Shown here piece by piece: positions 33,223 through 41,525 of a DNA stretch of 53,435 nucleotides. Position 1 is the stretch's first letter, and every line of letters begins with the position of its first letter. The notes beneath the pieces were generated by a model. The model was not told where the DNA came from. It saw nothing but the letters and a program-made list of their open reading frames with translations, and did not search any database. The translations under genes and the position numbers were made by a program. The DNA is from Streptosporangiaceae bacterium (lineage in GTDB: Bacteria; Actinomycetota; Actinomycetes; Streptosporangiales; Streptosporangiaceae): contig JAICYD010000037.1 of assembly GCA_025934375.1 (NCBI GenBank), positions 1 to 53,435 of the forward strand. The letters run 5' to 3'.

Positions 33223-34109
33223 CTGGCCTCATTCTCGCTGAAGTGGCCGGCCTGTCCGGTGGTCACAGTGGGTTGCGGCGGGAGGATCTGGCGCAGGGCG
33301 CGTGGTCGGCGCGGGTTCAGCTCCAGTTCCTGGGGATATCCGAGGGAGACTTCCTCGAAGCGGACGCCGTCTTGCCAGGTGGTGGCGGGAATATGGAGGT
33401 GGCCGTAGACCACGGCCTGCGCGTTGAATCGCAGGTGCCAGTCGGCGGTGCGGTCGGTGCCGCACCACTGGGCGAACTCGGGGTAACGGAGGGCCCGCGT
33501 TGGCTCCCGGGTCAGCGGATAGTGGCTGACCAGCACCGTCGGGGTGCCTGGCGGGAGCGCTGCCAGGCGGCGCTCGGTCACCTCGACGCGCGCGTGGCAC
33601 CAGGCGTCGGCGCCCGGGTAGGGGTCACAGTGGAGGACAGCCTCGTCGGTGCACACGATGCCCGTCTGGTACGCCACGGCTAGCGCCTCGTCCTTGGTGG
33701 CGGTGCCGTCCGGGCGGAAGGTGTAGTCGTAGAGCACGAACAGGGGCGCGATCGCCACTGGCCCGCCCGGGCCGTGCCACGTCGGGAACGGGTCTTCCGG
33801 GGTGATCACGCCGGCATCGCGGCACATCGCCACCAGGTACCGGTACCGGGCCTCACCGCGCAGCTGGACCGGGTCGGTGCCCAGGGTCCACAGCTCGTGG
33901 TTGCCGGGGGTCCAGACCACGGTGGCGAACCGCGCGCGCAGTGCGCGCAGCGTCCACTCGATGTCCGCCGCCTTTTCCGCCACGTCCCCGGCGACCAGCA
34001 GCCAGTCGCGCGGGGACGCCGGGAGGCTCGCGATGAACTCACGATTGGCGGGGAAGGTGACGTGCAGGTCGCTGACGGCAAGCAGCCGGGCTGGCGGGTT
34101 CGTGCTCAG
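33219..34109 (-). CDS. Calcineurin-like metallophosphoesterase
   Basis: 296 residues if started at 34109. All family motifs are present: AVSDLHV (DxH), VAGDVAEK (GD), TPGNHE (GNHE), VSHYP and YGHLH. Such cytosolic hydrolases act on phosphodiesters; the substrate is unknown. The start is odd: no ATG, GTG or TTG lies near the domain edge, and the next ATG (34229) would add 40 unmatched residues that overlap htpG. A CTG at 34109 has GGAGGG four bases upstream and overlaps the htpG stop (CTGA), giving MSTNPPARLLAVSDLH, a natural N-terminus. I therefore infer a CTG start coupled to htpG. Confidence 0.82.
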   Translation of the reverse strand: MSTNPPARLLAVSDLHVTFPANREFIASLPASPRDWLLVAGDVAEKAADIEWTLRALRARFATVVWTPGNHELWTLGTDPVQLRGEARYRYLVAMCRDAGVITPEDPFPTWHGPGGPVAIAPLFVLYDYTFRPDGTATKDEALAVAYQTGIVCTDEAVLHCDPYPGADAWCHARVEVTERRLAALPPGTPTVLVSHYPLTREPTRALRYPEFAQWCGTDRTADWHLRFNAQAVVYGHLHIPATTWQDGVRFEEVSLGYPQELELNPRRPRALRQILPPQPTVTTGQAGHFSENEAS

Positions 34110-36118
34110 CCGCCCTCCTCGTCGGTGAGCGCCACCAGCAGGCTGTTCAGCCGCTGAACGAACGTGGTGGGATCCTCGATCCGGGCGCCGAGGGTGAGCA
34201 CTGCCTGGTTGAACAGGACCTGCGCCCATTCGCCGATATGCTCGCCGTCTCGCCTGTCGTTGAGCCGCTGGATGAGCGGGTGCCGCGGGTTGAGCTCAAG
34301 CACCGCCTGCCGCGGCAGGCCCGTTCCGCGCAGCCGCTGCATCAAGTTGATGTCAATTTCCGGTTCGTTGCCGACGATGCAGGCTGGCGACGATGTGAGC
34401 CTGGTGGACAGGCGCACGTCCCACGCCTGGCCGGCCAGGTAGGCCTTCAGCTTGCCGAGCAGTTCCGCGTACTCGGCGTCGGCCTGCTCCTTGGCCTGCC
34501 TTTCCTCCTCATCGGCCAGCTCGCCTAGGTCCCCGGCCCCCTGGGCGACTGACTGCAGCCTCTTGCCGTCGAACTCACGCAGGCTGGACACCACCCAGTT
34601 GTCCACCCCCTGGCCAAGCAGCAGCACTTCCACGCCCTTGGCCCGGAACGCCTCCAAGTGCGGGCTGGACTTGGCCGCAGCCAGCGAGGGGGCCAGTAGG
34701 TAGTAAATGTCCTGCTGGCCTTCCTTCATCCGCGCGACATAGTCGGCCAGCGAGGTGTCCGGGTCGTCGGTGGCGGACTTAGTGGAGGTGAACCGCAGCA
34801 GCCCGGCGATCTCGTCCCGGTTGGAATAGTCGTCGGCGATGCCCTCCTTCAAGGTGGCGCCGAACTCCTTCCAGAACGTCGCGTACTTGTCCGGCTCGCT
34901 GTCGGCGAGCTCGGCCAGGCGCCGCAGCACCCTCTTCACCGCGTTGCTCCGGATGTTGTCGACCGCCCGGCTGCCTTGCAGGATCTCGCGGGAGACATTC
35001 AGCGGCAGGTCACTGGAGTCGATGACGCCGCGGATGAACCGCAGGTACCTCGGCAGGATCTGCCCGGTGTCCTCCATGATGAACACCCGCTGCACGTGCA
35101 GTCGCACCCCGCGGCGGGCTTCGGCCACCCACAGGTCATACGGCGCGGTGGACGGGATGAACAGCAGCAGCGTGTACTCGTAGATCCCCTCGATCCTGGC
35201 GTGCACCCACGCCAGCGGATCGGTGAACTCGCCGGCGATGTGCCGGTAGAAGTCGTTGTAGTCCTTGTCCGTGAGATCGGCCTTCGGCCGCGTCCACAAC
35301 GCCGAGGCCCGGTTGACGGTAATGTCCGGCGGCGACTCGCCCGCGTCCTCCCCGGCCCCGTCGTCGGAGGCGCTGTCGTCGGAGGCGCTGTTGTCGGAGG
35401 CGCTGTTGTCGGAGGCCCTGTTGTCGGAGGCCCTGTTGTCGGAGGCGCTGCTTTCGAGTTCGCCCGGCATCAGGATCGGCACGCTGATGTGATCGGAGTA
35501 CTTCTCGATGATCGAGCGCAGCCGCCACCCGTTCAGCAGGTCGTCCTCGCCGTCGCGCAGGTGCAACACGATCGTGGTGCCCCGGTCGGGCCGTTCGACC
35601 GTCTGCAGCATGTACTCGCCGGTGCCATCCGATTCCCAGCGCACCCCCTCGCCCGGCTCCAGGCCGGCCCGCAGGGTGGTCAGCACCACCTTGTCGGCGA
35701 CGATGAACGAGGAGTAGAAGCCCACCCCGAACTGGCCGATCATGGCCGCGTCCCGGCGCTGGTCACCGGTCAGCGACCGCAGGAACTCCCGGGTCCCGGA
35801 CTTGGCGATCGTGCCGATGTTCGCGATCACCTCGTCCCGGCTCATGCCGATGCCGTTGTCGGCGATGGTGATCGTGCCGGCGTCCTTGTCATAGCTGACC
35901 CGGACCTGCAGCGGCCCCTCCGCCTCGGGGACCTCCGAACGCGATAGCAACTCCAGTCGCAGCCGGTCAATCGCGTCCGAGGAATTCGAGATCAGCTCGC
36001 GCAGGAAGATCTCCTTATTGCTGTACAGCGAGTGGACCATGAGGTCCAGGATCTGCACCGCTTCTGCCTGGAAACTGTGGAATTCCCGTTCCGCCTGCAC
36101 CGTCACCGACGCCTCCAC
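34106..36118 (-). CDS. htpG: Chaperone HtpG (Hsp90)
   Basis: 670 residues. The GHKL ATPase domain is intact: YSNKEIFLRELISNSSDAIDRLR split over 33-55, DNGIGMSRDEV, GQFGVGFYSSF. The middle and C-terminal dimer domains follow (SSDLPLNVSREILQ). The GTG start has AAGGG upstream. A low-complexity acidic insert of about 40 residues (repeated ASDNR/ASDNS/ASDDS) sits in the N-terminal/middle linker, encoded by 15-base tandem repeats. Downstream it is coupled to the metallophosphoesterase gene. No HspR or CIRCE site was seen upstream. Confidence 0.95.
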   Translation of the reverse strand: MEASVTVQAEREFHSFQAEAVQILDLMVHSLYSNKEIFLRELISNSSDAIDRLRLELLSRSEVPEAEGPLQVRVSYDKDAGTITIADNGIGMSRDEVIANIGTIAKSGTREFLRSLTGDQRRDAAMIGQFGVGFYSSFIVADKVVLTTLRAGLEPGEGVRWESDGTGEYMLQTVERPDRGTTIVLHLRDGEDDLLNGWRLRSIIEKYSDHISVPILMPGELESSASDNRASDNRASDNSASDNSASDDSASDDGAGEDAGESPPDITVNRASALWTRPKADLTDKDYNDFYRHIAGEFTDPLAWVHARIEGIYEYTLLLFIPSTAPYDLWVAEARRGVRLHVQRVFIMEDTGQILPRYLRFIRGVIDSSDLPLNVSREILQGSRAVDNIRSNAVKRVLRRLAELADSEPDKYATFWKEFGATLKEGIADDYSNRDEIAGLLRFTSTKSATDDPDTSLADYVARMKEGQQDIYYLLAPSLAAAKSSPHLEAFRAKGVEVLLLGQGVDNWVVSSLREFDGKRLQSVAQGAGDLGELADEEERQAKEQADAEYAELLGKLKAYLAGQAWDVRLSTRLTSSPACIVGNEPEIDINLMQRLRGTGLPRQAVLELNPRHPLIQRLNDRRDGEHIGEWAQVLFNQAVLTLGARIEDPTTFVQRLNSLLVALTDEEGG
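35360..35449 (-). repeat. Six 15-base tandem repeats inside htpG
   Basis: Six copies of gttgtcggaggcgct (plus strand) with one- or two-base changes. Each encodes five residues (ASDNR/S or ASDDS), so copy changes keep the frame. It sits in the charged linker between the ATPase and middle domains, where length varies in Hsp90 proteins. Confidence 0.92.
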
Positions 36119-36484
36119 GATCCCCTTGAAAAAACCCGCGCGAAGCAGGCGCCGCCTAATCCCCGCCTGCCACCTGACCCGCCAGCGGCAATACCCGCAG
36201 ACCTCACCCTAACCCCTATCCCCGTACCCCGGGCAAGATCAAGGGCCAGCGACGGGACGCGTGCGCGAGTTCCCCAGGCAACGAGCCTGCGGATCGAGAG
36301 CCACCCTGCCCGGGCCATGCAAAATTCGCAGGTAATTCACCCTGGCTGCGCCATTATGGGCGCCCTCAGCCGCCAGGTACAGGCGTTCCCCGCGCGGCCT
36401 GGGGCCGGGTGGACCTAGGTACACTCCGGGAAACGGGTGGCTAGCGTCACTGCCAGCCCGCACCGTCGCCGCCAGACTGGGACT
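36119..36484. other. Divergent intergenic region, no gene supported
   Basis: 366 bases between htpG and the histidine kinase gene. No RBS-backed ORF or clear promoter pair was recognised. An in-frame GTG at 36437 could extend the kinase by 16 residues. Confidence 0.5.
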
Positions 36485-37783
36485 ATGAAGATGCGCAAGC
36501 CGTTGCGGCCAGACCGGGTGCTGGCCGTGGCCCAGTGCCTGGCCCTGGCCGTGCTGGCGCTGGCCGGGCTCGGCCTGGTGCTGGTGATGGCCGGCGGCCC
36601 GGCCCTCGCTATCGGCATCTCGGTGGCACTCAGCGGGAGCGGCTGGCGCGTCGCGCAGGCTCTCGGCGTGGCCGCGGCCGGGCTCGCGCTGTGGGCCTGC
36701 CTGCTGCCGGCCGCCGCGAGCGCCATCCGCCCGCTGGCCACCATGGCCAGGGCGCTGTCGGGACGGTGGTGCCAGGCGCCCATCGCCGCGCCGTACCTGG
36801 CCGAGCCGGCCGGGGGGGGGCTTTGGCGGCCGATCGCGCAGCTGCGCGACGACCCGGCGGCCCGGCGGGACCTGGCGTGGATGGCAGTGGACGGCTGCCT
36901 GGGCGGGGTCGTGCTGCTCGTCCCGGTCGTGGCGGTCGTCGCCGGCCTGGTCGTGTTCATCGGCTCCCGCGTGCTGCCCCAGATACCGCCGCCCGCCTAC
37001 CCGGGCAACAGCACGGGGTCCATCTTGATCGCCGGCGCGGCCCTGACCGCGGCCGGCCTGTACGCCGCGCCCTGGCTGCTGCGCGCCCACGGCGCGCTCG
37101 CTAGCATGCTGCTCGGCCCGGCCGGGACCGCTGAGCTTGAGCAGCGGGTCCAGCACTTGTCGCGGACCCGGACCGAGACGATCGACGCGGGCGCCGCGGA
37201 GATCCGCCGGATCGAGCGTGACCTGCATGACGGCGCGCAGGCCCGGCTGGTCGCGATGGGCATGACCCTGGACGCGGCAGGCAACCTGATCGAGGAGGAC
37301 CCCAAGGCGGCCAGGGCGCTGCTGTTCGAGGCGCGCGACAACTCCGCCAAGGCGCTACGGGAGCTACGCGAGCTCGTCCGCGGCATCCACCCGCCGGTGC
37401 TGGCCGACCGCGGCCTGCCAGAGGCGATCAAGGCGCTGGCGCTCGACACCCCGCTGCGCATCCACCTGACTAGTGACCCAGAGCAGGTGGCCCGCCTGTC
37501 GGCGCCAATTGAGTCGGCCGCCTACTTCGCGGTTAGCGAACTGGTCGCCAACGTGACCAAGCACGCCCAGGCCAGCCAGGCGTGGATCGACATCCGCCGC
37601 GAGAACACCATGCTGAAGATCACGGTAGCCGATGACGGGCGCGGTGGCGCCGACCCGGCCCAGGGCTCCGGGCTGCGCGGGATCGAGCGGCGGCTCGCCG
37701 CGTTCGATGGGGTCCTGGCGGTTACCAGCCCGCCGGGCGGGCCGACCGTGATTACCGTGGAGGTCCCGTGCGCGCCGTCATAG
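36485..37783 (+). CDS. Sensor histidine kinase (HisKA_3, NarL-type system)
   Basis: 432 residues. Four or more membrane helices fill the first half (about 12-35, 40-75, 135-160, 178-198). The dimerisation/phosphoacceptor motif EIRRIERDLHDGAQARLVAM has His248, and the ATPase domain has ELVANVTKHAQA (N box) and VADDGRGGADPAQGSGLRGI (G boxes). It pairs with the response regulator, whose start overlaps its end by 16 bases. The signal sensed is unknown. Start 36485 chosen because the upstream 16 residues look unrelated to membrane-kinase N-termini. Confidence 0.92.
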   Translation: MKMRKPLRPDRVLAVAQCLALAVLALAGLGLVLVMAGGPALAIGISVALSGSGWRVAQALGVAAAGLALWACLLPAAASAIRPLATMARALSGRWCQAPIAAPYLAEPAGGGLWRPIAQLRDDPAARRDLAWMAVDGCLGGVVLLVPVVAVVAGLVVFIGSRVLPQIPPPAYPGNSTGSILIAGAALTAAGLYAAPWLLRAHGALASMLLGPAGTAELEQRVQHLSRTRTETIDAGAAEIRRIERDLHDGAQARLVAMGMTLDAAGNLIEEDPKAARALLFEARDNSAKALRELRELVRGIHPPVLADRGLPEAIKALALDTPLRIHLTSDPEQVARLSAPIESAAYFAVSELVANVTKHAQASQAWIDIRRENTMLKITVADDGRGGADPAQGSGLRGIERRLAAFDGVLAVTSPPGGPTVITVEVPCAPS

Positions 37784-38412
37784 CCGAGGACCTGTTCCTG
37801 CTCCGCGACGGCCTGACCAGGATGCTGCAGGCGCACGGCATGACCGTCACCGCCGCCGTGGAAAACGGTGATGACCTGCTCAGCGCCGTCAACGAGGAAC
37901 GCCCCGACGTGGCGATCGTGGATGTCCGGCTGCCCCCCACCTTCTCCGACGAGGGACTGCGCGCCGCCCTGCAGGCCAGAAAGGACCATCCAGGCCTCCC
38001 CATCCTGGTCCTTTCCCAGTACGTGGAGCAGCTTTACGCCCGTGAGCTGCTGGCCGGCGGCGCGGGGGGAATCGGCTACCTGCTCAAGGACCGGGTGTTC
38101 GACAGCGCCCAGTTCATCGACGCGGTCCGTCGCGTCGCCGGCGGCGGCACCGCGATGGACCCGGAGGTGATTTCCCGCCTGCTGGCCCGCAATACCGGCG
38201 ATGGCAGCCTGTCCGCGCTCAGCCCACGCGAGCGTGAGGTGCTGGCCCTCATGGCCGAGGGCCGCTCCAACGCCGCGATTGCCCAGCGCATGGTGATCAC
38301 CGAGCGCGCCGTGGCCAAGCACACGGCGTCCATTTTCGCCAAGCTTGACCTTCAGCCCTCCAATGATGACAACCGGCGCGTTCTGGCGGTCCTCGCCTAT
38401 CTAGGCGCCTGA
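37768..38412 (+). CDS. NarL/FixJ-family response regulator
   Basis: 214 residues. The receiver domain has the acidic pair ED (7-8), phosphoacceptor Asp52 in IVDVRLPP and Lys107 in YLLKDR. The LuxR-type helix-turn-helix at the C-terminus reads LSPREREVLALMAEGRSNAA then ERAVAKHTASIFAKL. GTG start inside the kinase gene. Cytoplasmic transcription factor with unknown targets. Confidence 0.93.
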   Translation: MRAVIAEDLFLLRDGLTRMLQAHGMTVTAAVENGDDLLSAVNEERPDVAIVDVRLPPTFSDEGLRAALQARKDHPGLPILVLSQYVEQLYARELLAGGAGGIGYLLKDRVFDSAQFIDAVRRVAGGGTAMDPEVISRLLARNTGDGSLSALSPREREVLALMAEGRSNAAIAQRMVITERAVAKHTASIFAKLDLQPSNDDNRRVLAVLAYLGA

Positions 38413-38478
38413 TTGCCGACCCGCTATCTTCGAATACCTTCGATCAGCTCAACAAATGGCAGCTGAGGCGGTAACTCA

Positions 38479-39282
38479 ATGCCCTACGTGTTCAGCAATG
38501 GTATCCGGCTTGCCTATGAGCGCACGGGCCCTGGCCAGCCAGTGCTCATGATCATGGGCTCGGGGGCCAGTGGCACCGTGTGGACGATGCACCAGGCTCC
38601 GGCGCTGAAGAGAGCCGGGTACGACGCCGTGACGTTCGACAACCGGGGCATCCCGCCGTCCGACGCGCCGCCGGGGATGTACTCGCTGGCCGATCTCGTC
38701 GCCGACACCGTGGGGCTGATCACGACGCTGGACCTCGGGCCGTGCCACCTGGTAGGAACCTCGATGGGGGCGACTATCGCCACGGAGATCGCGGCCGTCC
38801 GCCCCGATCTGGTCACCAGTTGCGTGCTGATCGCCATGCGCGGGCGGTCGGACGCGGTCCGGCGGGCGCTGTCGGGCGCCGAGCGGGTACTGGCCGACAG
38901 CGGCATCGCCTTGCCACCCGCCTATGACGCGCCAACCTCGGTCGTGCAGATGTTCTCGCCCGCCACGCTCAACGACGACACGGCGGCGGCGGTGTGGCTG
39001 GACGTCTTCGAGATGGCCACCCGTCGCCGGGCTGCCGCCAACGGGCAGGCCGGCGTTGACCTGGTGTCCGACCGCCGGGCGGTACTCCGCTCGATCACCG
39101 CGCCCTGCCGTGTCATCTCCTTCGCCGACGACCTCGTCTGCCCGCCGCACCTGTGCGCTGAAGTGGCGGAGATCATCCCGAACTGCGATTTCGTGCCGGT
39201 TGCCCGCTGCGGGCACCTCGGCTATCTGGAACGCCCGGAGGAAGTAAACGAGGCGATTATCGAATTCCTCGACAAGAACTGA
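38479..39282 (+). CDS. Alpha/beta hydrolase
   Basis: 267 residues, no signal peptide. Nucleophile elbow GTSMGA with Ser95, acid candidate in SFADDLVCP, and His in CGHLGYLERPEE near the end; the FDNRGIPPSD motif is typical of the hydrolase/haloperoxidase-like group. Small enzymes of this type are common in peptide antibiotic clusters, but the role is not known. It is just upstream of a strong terminator and the first StrR-type site, so it may be transcribed separately from the mbtH gene. Confidence 0.82.
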   Translation: MPYVFSNGIRLAYERTGPGQPVLMIMGSGASGTVWTMHQAPALKRAGYDAVTFDNRGIPPSDAPPGMYSLADLVADTVGLITTLDLGPCHLVGTSMGATIATEIAAVRPDLVTSCVLIAMRGRSDAVRRALSGAERVLADSGIALPPAYDAPTSVVQMFSPATLNDDTAAAVWLDVFEMATRRRAAANGQAGVDLVSDRRAVLRSITAPCRVISFADDLVCPPHLCAEVAEIIPNCDFVPVARCGHLGYLERPEEVNEAIIEFLDKN

Positions 39283-39310
39283 CGGCGGAGCGCGCCGGCG
39301 CGCTCCGCCG
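39283..39310. terminator. Perfect hairpin after the alpha/beta hydrolase
   Basis: A 28-base perfect palindrome (left half CGGCGGAGCGCGCC) starts directly after the TGA stop. It insulates the following promoter. Confidence 0.75.
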
Positions 39311-39315
39311 CAGGC

Positions 39316-39344
39316 GTTCAACTGGGCCGCGGCAGCAGTCGAAC
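39316..39344. promoter_or_regulatory. StrR-type operator upstream of mbtH-like gene
   Basis: GTTCAACTG-N11-CAGTCGAAC. Arms of nine bases with an 11-base spacer match the StrR consensus GTTCGACTG-N11-CAGTCGAAC with one change in the left arm. TTGACA (39367-39372) follows after 22 bases and GAGACT 18 bases later, so the site lies where an activator would bind upstream of a -35 box. Confidence 0.75.
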
Positions 39345-39444
39345 GCTGTCCTAGGGCGACGGCAGCTTGACAATTTTTCCGCCTGGAAGTGAGACTGTTG
39401 CCGGTTTGTGGGGCCAGGCAATGGCTAGGCGAAGGGGAATACCA

Positions 39445-39717
39445 GTGACTAATCCTTTTGAAGATCCGGACGCCAAATACCTCGTCCTGATCAACGACGA
39501 AGGGCAGCATTCGCTATGGCCAGTCTTCGCCGCCGTTCCCGAGGGCTGGGAGGTGATCTTCGGCGAGGACGGGCGCCAGGTATGCCTCGACTTCATTGAG
39601 AAGTCCTGGACCGATATGCGCCCGAAGAGCCTGATCAGGGCAATGGAAGCAGACGCGGCGGAGCGGGGGAACGGCAATGGCGCCGGCGGCAAAAAGGGGG
39701 CGGAAGTTCCGGAATAA
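39445..39717 (+). CDS. MbtH-like protein (NRPS adenylation partner)
   Basis: 90 residues. The MbtH fingerprint is complete: NPFEDPDAKYLVLINDEGQH then SLWPVFAAVPEGW, and SWTDMRPKSL, with Trp25, Trp35 and Trp55. It binds adenylation domains of nonribosomal peptide synthetases and supports their folding or activity. GTG 39445 has GAAGGGGAA upstream. The last 20 residues are a Gly/Lys-rich tail. It is the first gene after a StrR-type site and is followed by the ketosynthase 18 bases later. Confidence 0.95.
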   Translation: MTNPFEDPDAKYLVLINDEGQHSLWPVFAAVPEGWEVIFGEDGRQVCLDFIEKSWTDMRPKSLIRAMEADAAERGNGNGAGGKKGAEVPE

Positions 39718-39735
39718 TAGCCCGAATTCGGTGAG

Positions 39736-40782
39736 ATGACCGGCGCCGTGCAGACGTATCCTCGCGCGTCGCTCCGGTCGGCCCGGGCACCTGTCCTGTG
39801 CGGCCTCGGTGCCTGGGTGCCGCCGGATATCGTGACCAACGATGAGCTCGCGGCCGTCCTGGATACCTCTGATGAGTGGATACGCGCGCGGACGGGCATC
39901 GCGCGGCGACACGTGGCAGCCCCCGGAACGGCGACATCGGACCTGGCGGTCGAGGCCGGGCAGCGGGCGCTGAAGTCCGCTGGCCTGGACGCAGCCGACG
40001 CGCTGATCCTGGCCACCACGACGCCGGACCGGCCGTGCCCGGCGACCGCCCCGCAGGTCGCCGCCCGGCTCGGGCTGGGCAACATCGCCGCCTTCGACAT
40101 CGCGGCGGTCTGCAGCGGATTCCTCTACGCGCTCGCCAGCGCCGCCGGGCTGATCACGGCGGGCATCGCCGGGCACGTCCTGGTGATCGGCGCCGACGTC
40201 TTCACCGCCATCGTGAATCCCCGGGACCGGGCAACCCGGGCGATCTTCGGAGACGGCGCCGGGGCAGTGGTGCTCCGCGCCGGCCAGGCAGGCGACGCGG
40301 GGGAGATCGGTCCCTTCGTACTCGGCAGCGACGGGCGCGGGGCTGACCTGATCATGGTGCCAGCCGGGGGCTCGCGGCTGCGGCACGCGGAGGCCGCCGA
40401 TGACTCGCAGCGGTATTTCGCCATGCACGGCCAGGCGGTATACCGGCAGGCCGTCGAGGTGATGGCCCGGTCTACCACCCAGGTGCTCGAGTTGGCCGGA
40501 CGAGACGTCGCCGCGGTTGCCTGGCTGGTCTGCCACCAGGCGAACCTGCGGATCCTCAACGCGGTCGCCGCCCGGCTGGCGATTCCCGCGGACAGGTGCC
40601 TGATCAACATTGAGCAGGTCGGGAACACGGCCGCGGCGTCCATTCCGCTCGCGCTGGCGCACGGCGCCGAGCGCGGCCTGCTACGGCCCGGCGACCTCGT
40701 GGCCCTCACCGCCTTCGGCGGCGGCCTGACCTGGGGCTCGACCCTGCTCACGTGGCCAGACATCGAGTGCGGCACCTGTTAG
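39736..40782 (+). CDS. Beta-ketoacyl-ACP synthase III-like enzyme (FabH type)
   Basis: 348 residues with the full catalytic triad: Cys126 (DIAAVCSGFLYAL), His267 (CHQANLRI) and Asn297 (EQVGNTAAAS). DTSDEWIRARTGI near 43-55 is the typical FabH start region. In a fatty-acid role it would join acyl-CoA to malonyl-ACP; within natural-product clusters relatives also act as acyl starter synthases or as acyltransferases (CerJ/DpsC-like). Here it may supply or load the acyl starter used by the FAAL/ACP operon. A hairpin terminator follows. Confidence 0.9.
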   Translation: MTGAVQTYPRASLRSARAPVLCGLGAWVPPDIVTNDELAAVLDTSDEWIRARTGIARRHVAAPGTATSDLAVEAGQRALKSAGLDAADALILATTTPDRPCPATAPQVAARLGLGNIAAFDIAAVCSGFLYALASAAGLITAGIAGHVLVIGADVFTAIVNPRDRATRAIFGDGAGAVVLRAGQAGDAGEIGPFVLGSDGRGADLIMVPAGGSRLRHAEAADDSQRYFAMHGQAVYRQAVEVMARSTTQVLELAGRDVAAVAWLVCHQANLRILNAVAARLAIPADRCLINIEQVGNTAAASIPLALAHGAERGLLRPGDLVALTAFGGGLTWGSTLLTWPDIECGTC

Positions 40783-40800
40783 CGCCACGGCGGCAACGTC

Positions 40801-40820
40801 GCCGCGGCAAACGCCGCGGC
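40801..40820. terminator. Small hairpin after the ketosynthase
   Basis: GCCGCGGC-AAAC-GCCGCGGC, an eight-pair stem with a four-base loop, just ahead of the larger hairpin. Confidence 0.4.
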
Positions 40821-40833
40821 ACCAGGGGCAAGG

Positions 40834-40872
40834 CTTGTGCCCTGCCACGGCCGCAGCGTGGCAGGGCACAAG
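40834..40872. terminator. Long bidirectional terminator hairpin
   Basis: CTTGTGCCCTGCCACG and CGTGGCAGGGCACAAG form a perfect 16-pair stem with a seven-base loop between the convergent ketosynthase and small-protein genes. Confidence 0.85.
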
Positions 40873-40899
40873 TCCGGCGGGGCCGGGCACCGCCCGGCC

Positions 40900-41244
40900 C
40901 TAGTCTTCGTCGGCTACCTCGGAGGCGTCGGCGGGCGCGAGGCGGCCCGCGCCCTTGAGCGTGGCCAGGTCAAGGTTGGCGATGCAGCGGACCGGGTCGT
41001 CGTTCAGGATCAGCGTGCCCTCGACGTGAACACGGCCGGTGGCGGCGTCGAAGTCAGCCGCGCTGAGGTCGGTGGCCGCCCGGTCCAGGGGAAAGCCGAG
41101 CTCGGTCCCGCCCCGGGTCTCGGTGAACTTGATCAAGACGTACCCCATGTCGCCCGTCCGCTCGCGCAGTTCCTCCACCGTGGGCTTGGAGCCGCCCATG
41201 ACGACCGGCTGCTCGACGGTAAGGCGCTGAGTCAGTTCGTTCAT
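40900..41244 (-). CDS. Small conserved-looking protein, function unknown
   Basis: 114 residues, no signal or membrane segment. It reads as one compact domain: TVEELRERTGDMGYVLIKFT, ETRGGTELGFPLDRAATDLS, VHVEGTLILNDDPVRCIANL, DLATLKGAG. The strand-rich second half suggests a small beta sandwich. It resembles short uncharacterised proteins (DUF6004-like) that I associate with actinobacterial natural-product clusters, but I cannot name the family with confidence. RBS GGAGGG about nine bases upstream of the ATG. It faces away from the hydroxylase gene; the second StrR-type site lies between them. Confidence 0.72.
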   Translation of the reverse strand: MNELTQRLTVEQPVVMGGSKPTVEELRERTGDMGYVLIKFTETRGGTELGFPLDRAATDLSAADFDAATGRVHVEGTLILNDDPVRCIANLDLATLKGAGRLAPADASEVADED

Positions 41245-41372
41245 GAATACCCTCCGCGAAATTCTCTGGTAACCGCCTCAATCGACGCCACCTTTATCCC
41301 GGCCGCCTGCGATCCACGTGCACGGTAATAGCAGGGCACGATCCCTCGCATAGTAACGGCGGCCGCGTGGCC

Positions 41373-41401
41373 GTTCAACTGGGCGGCCGTCACAGTTGAA
41401 C
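41373..41401. promoter_or_regulatory. StrR-type operator upstream of the CmlA-like gene
   Basis: GTTCAACTG-N11-CAGTTGAAC is a perfect inverted repeat with an 11-base spacer. TTGAAG (41425-41430) starts 23 bases downstream, nearly the same offset as at the mbtH site, with CATGAT 18 bases later. The shared geometry argues that both are activator sites of one regulator. Confidence 0.78.
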
Positions 41402-41525
41402 GCAATCAAGGGGGGATCACGGTATTGAAGAACAGATGGCCAGCACGTCATGATGATCCCGCAAAGATATGATGAGTGGTCGTGTTCAGATAGCATGCGG
41501 CCGATTCCCGATGAAGGGAGCAGGG

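Noticed and set aside
36119..36200. HspR or CIRCE heat-shock operator before htpG
   Set aside because: Neither inverted repeat was seen in the upstream sequence.
38413..38478. StrR-type site before the alpha/beta hydrolase
   Set aside because: CAGCTCAAC and CAGCTGAGG occur, but without the 9-11-9 inverted layout.
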